Assembly (NCBI GenBank): GCA_013695925.1
Contig: JACCZO010000130.1
Coordinates: 1-13,805 of the forward strand
Direction: 5' to 3'
Length of the DNA: 13,805 nucleotides
From: Chthoniobacterales bacterium
GTDB lineage: Bacteria > Verrucomicrobiota > Verrucomicrobiia > Chthoniobacterales > UBA10450
Both the position numbers and the translations under genes were made by a program. Shown here piece after piece: positions 12,854 to 13,805 of this stretch (position 1 is its first letter; each line of letters opens with the position of its first letter). The notes beneath the pieces are model-generated. The model was given only the letters and a program-made list of their open reading frames with translations. It made no database searches and was not told the DNA's origin.

Positions 12854-13805
12854 ATGGGCATCATGAGTTTCATCCGCGGGCAGTTGATCGAGATCATCGA
12901 GTGGACCGACGATTCGCGCGACACGATTTCCTTCCGCTTTGAGGACAACGACGCCGAGATCAAGCGCGGCGCACAGTTGATCGTGCGCGAATCGCAGGTC
13001 GCGCAATTCGTTTACCTCGGTGAATTCGGCGACACCTTCGGACCGGGCAAACACAGCCTAACGACCGACAACATCCCGATCCTGACTACCCTCAAGTCTT
13101 GGAAATACGGCTTCGAGTCGCCTTTCAAAGCGGACGTCTATTTCGTCACCACCCGCCTCTTTACCGGCAACAAATGGGGCACGGCCAACCCGATCATGAT
13201 GCGCGACCAGGATTTTGGCATCGTCAGGGTGCGCGCTTTCGGCACCTACGATTTCCGGGTGAGCGACCCGAAGCTGATGCTGAAGGAAGTCGCGGGGAGC
13301 GATCACAATTTCCGGCTCGATGAATTCACCGAGACGATGCGCTCCCGCATCGTCAGCATCTTCAGCGATGCGCTCGCGAGCGCGAAAATTCCGGTGCTCG
13401 ATGTCGCGACGCGTTACCAGGAAGTGGGCGAGGCGCTGCTGCCGCTGATCAACCCGATCATCCAGGCAAAATACGGCATCGAGCTGACCAGTTTCGTGCT
13501 CGAGAACGTCTCCGTGCCGGCGGAAGTGGAGCAGGCGATCGACAAGCGCTCCAGCATGGCCGCGGTCGGGAATCTGAACGACTACGTGAAATTCCAGATG
13601 GCGCAGGGCATGGAGAAAGGCGGCAGCGCGGGCGGCGTGGCGACGGAAATGGCGGTCGGCCTCGCCATGGCGCAACAGATCATGCAGCAACAAAACAGCC
13701 TGCAATCGACTGCGCCGTCCGGCACGCCTGGGGTCACTGTAGCCGGGGGCGTTGACCCCGGCCGCGTCGGAGGTGGCCACGCGCAAGACCAGCCGGGGTC
13801 AACGC
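12854..13805 (+). CDS. SPFH-domain protein of the YdjI type, 3' end outside the window
   Basis: The first 317 codons are visible and the frame is still open at the window edge. The protein begins MGIMSFIRGQLIEIIEW, followed by the SPFH-type domain (about 25-235) with 'VRESQVAQFVYLGEFGDTFGPGKH' (44-67), 'KWGTANPIMMRDQDFGIVRVRAFGTYDFRV' (107-136) and 'YGIELTSFVLENVSVPAEVEQAIDKRSSM' (207-235). This order matches the Bacillus YdjI / 'virion core protein-like' family, which is linked to PspA-type membrane stress proteins. No membrane helix is present. A Gln/Met-rich segment (263-283) follows. From about residue 292 the frame enters a palindromic DNA repeat and encodes low-complexity Gly/Asp/Pro sequence. 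Family members often have a C-terminal GYF-like or zinc-ribbon module; whether one follows here cannot be seen. Confidence 0.85.
   Translation, partial: MGIMSFIRGQLIEIIEWTDDSRDTISFRFEDNDAEIKRGAQLIVRESQVAQFVYLGEFGDTFGPGKHSLTTDNIPILTTLKSWKYGFESPFKADVYFVTTRLFTGNKWGTANPIMMRDQDFGIVRVRAFGTYDFRVSDPKLMLKEVAGSDHNFRLDEFTETMRSRIVSIFSDALASAKIPVLDVATRYQEVGEALLPLINPIIQAKYGIELTSFVLENVSVPAEVEQAIDKRSSMAAVGNLNDYVKFQMAQGMEKGGSAGGVATEMAVGLAMAQQIMQQQNSLQSTAPSGTPGVTVAGGVDPGRVGGGHAQDQPGST
13731..13805. repeat. Dispersed palindromic element inside the SPFH coding sequence (partial)
   Basis: The arms gcgttgaccccggc (13749-13762) and gccggggtcaacgc (13792-13805) are perfect 14-bp reverse complements; the right arm is cut by the window edge. 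Between them lies a GTGGCCAC palindrome. The 'gtagccgggggcgttgacc' stretch resembles an abundant dispersed repeat I associate with Verrucomicrobia genomes (memory, not a search). The reading frame of the SPFH gene stays open through it, encoding GVTVAGGVDPGRVGG and onward. Confidence 0.65.

Noticed and set aside
13058..13786. A 242-residue minus-strand open frame opposite the SPFH gene
   Set aside because: The plus strand encodes a clear SPFH protein over the whole interval. The minus frame is His/Arg/Asp-rich antisense sequence with no domain.

Overview
The window looks like a piece of a GC-rich Gram-negative chromosome, most likely a soil Verrucomicrobium of the Chthoniobacterales / Spartobacteria type. 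This is inferred from several things: Shine-Dalgarno sequences are mostly absent, secreted proteins with Thr-Pro linkers are present, and there are dispersed palindromic elements. One of these, at 1-90, has a 'ggcaagatgccc' core. Another, at the right edge, has a 'ccggggtcaacgc' arm. I associate both with that group from memory. No rRNA, tRNA, CRISPR array, insertion sequence or phage gene was seen.

Left part (1-5359). A nested-palindrome intergenic element is followed by a small secreted protein. Then comes a co-directional peptide/nickel-type ABC importer cluster: permeases oppB and oppC overlapping by 4 bp, ATPase oppD, then msrB, then ATPase oppF. The two ATPases carry identically spaced C-terminal cysteine clusters. 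A membrane-anchored MsrB lies between the two ATPase genes. It keeps only its catalytic cysteine, having lost both the zinc ligands and the usual resolving cysteine. No periplasmic binding protein (OppA/DppA) is encoded here.

Middle part (5360-9365). A 565-bp stretch without a convincing gene precedes a 661-residue exported protein with a Thr-Pro linker and a C-terminal Ig-like domain. A strong bipartite hairpin followed by a T run ends this gene. A 16-bp tandem duplication comes next. On the minus strand, a small membrane protein gene appears to be broken by one missing base in a homopolymer. It lies directly downstream of a zeta-crystallin-type NADPH:quinone reductase gene.

Right part (9366-13805). 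A membrane-anchored protein with a YheO-type PAS domain but no helix-turn-helix is transcribed rightward. It is followed by a CPBP intramembrane protease (minus), a transglutaminase-like protein (plus), and an exported peptidoglycan-binding protein with a C-terminal NTF2-like region (minus). The last two are convergent and share a CTAG stop. The 5' part of a YdjI-type SPFH protein runs off the right edge. Its coding sequence passes in frame through a dispersed palindromic element.

The most unusual signal belongs to no single gene. The 9-mer TCGTTAGGC occurs seven times on the two strands, always inside genes and mostly in one orientation, where about 0.1 copies would be expected by chance.
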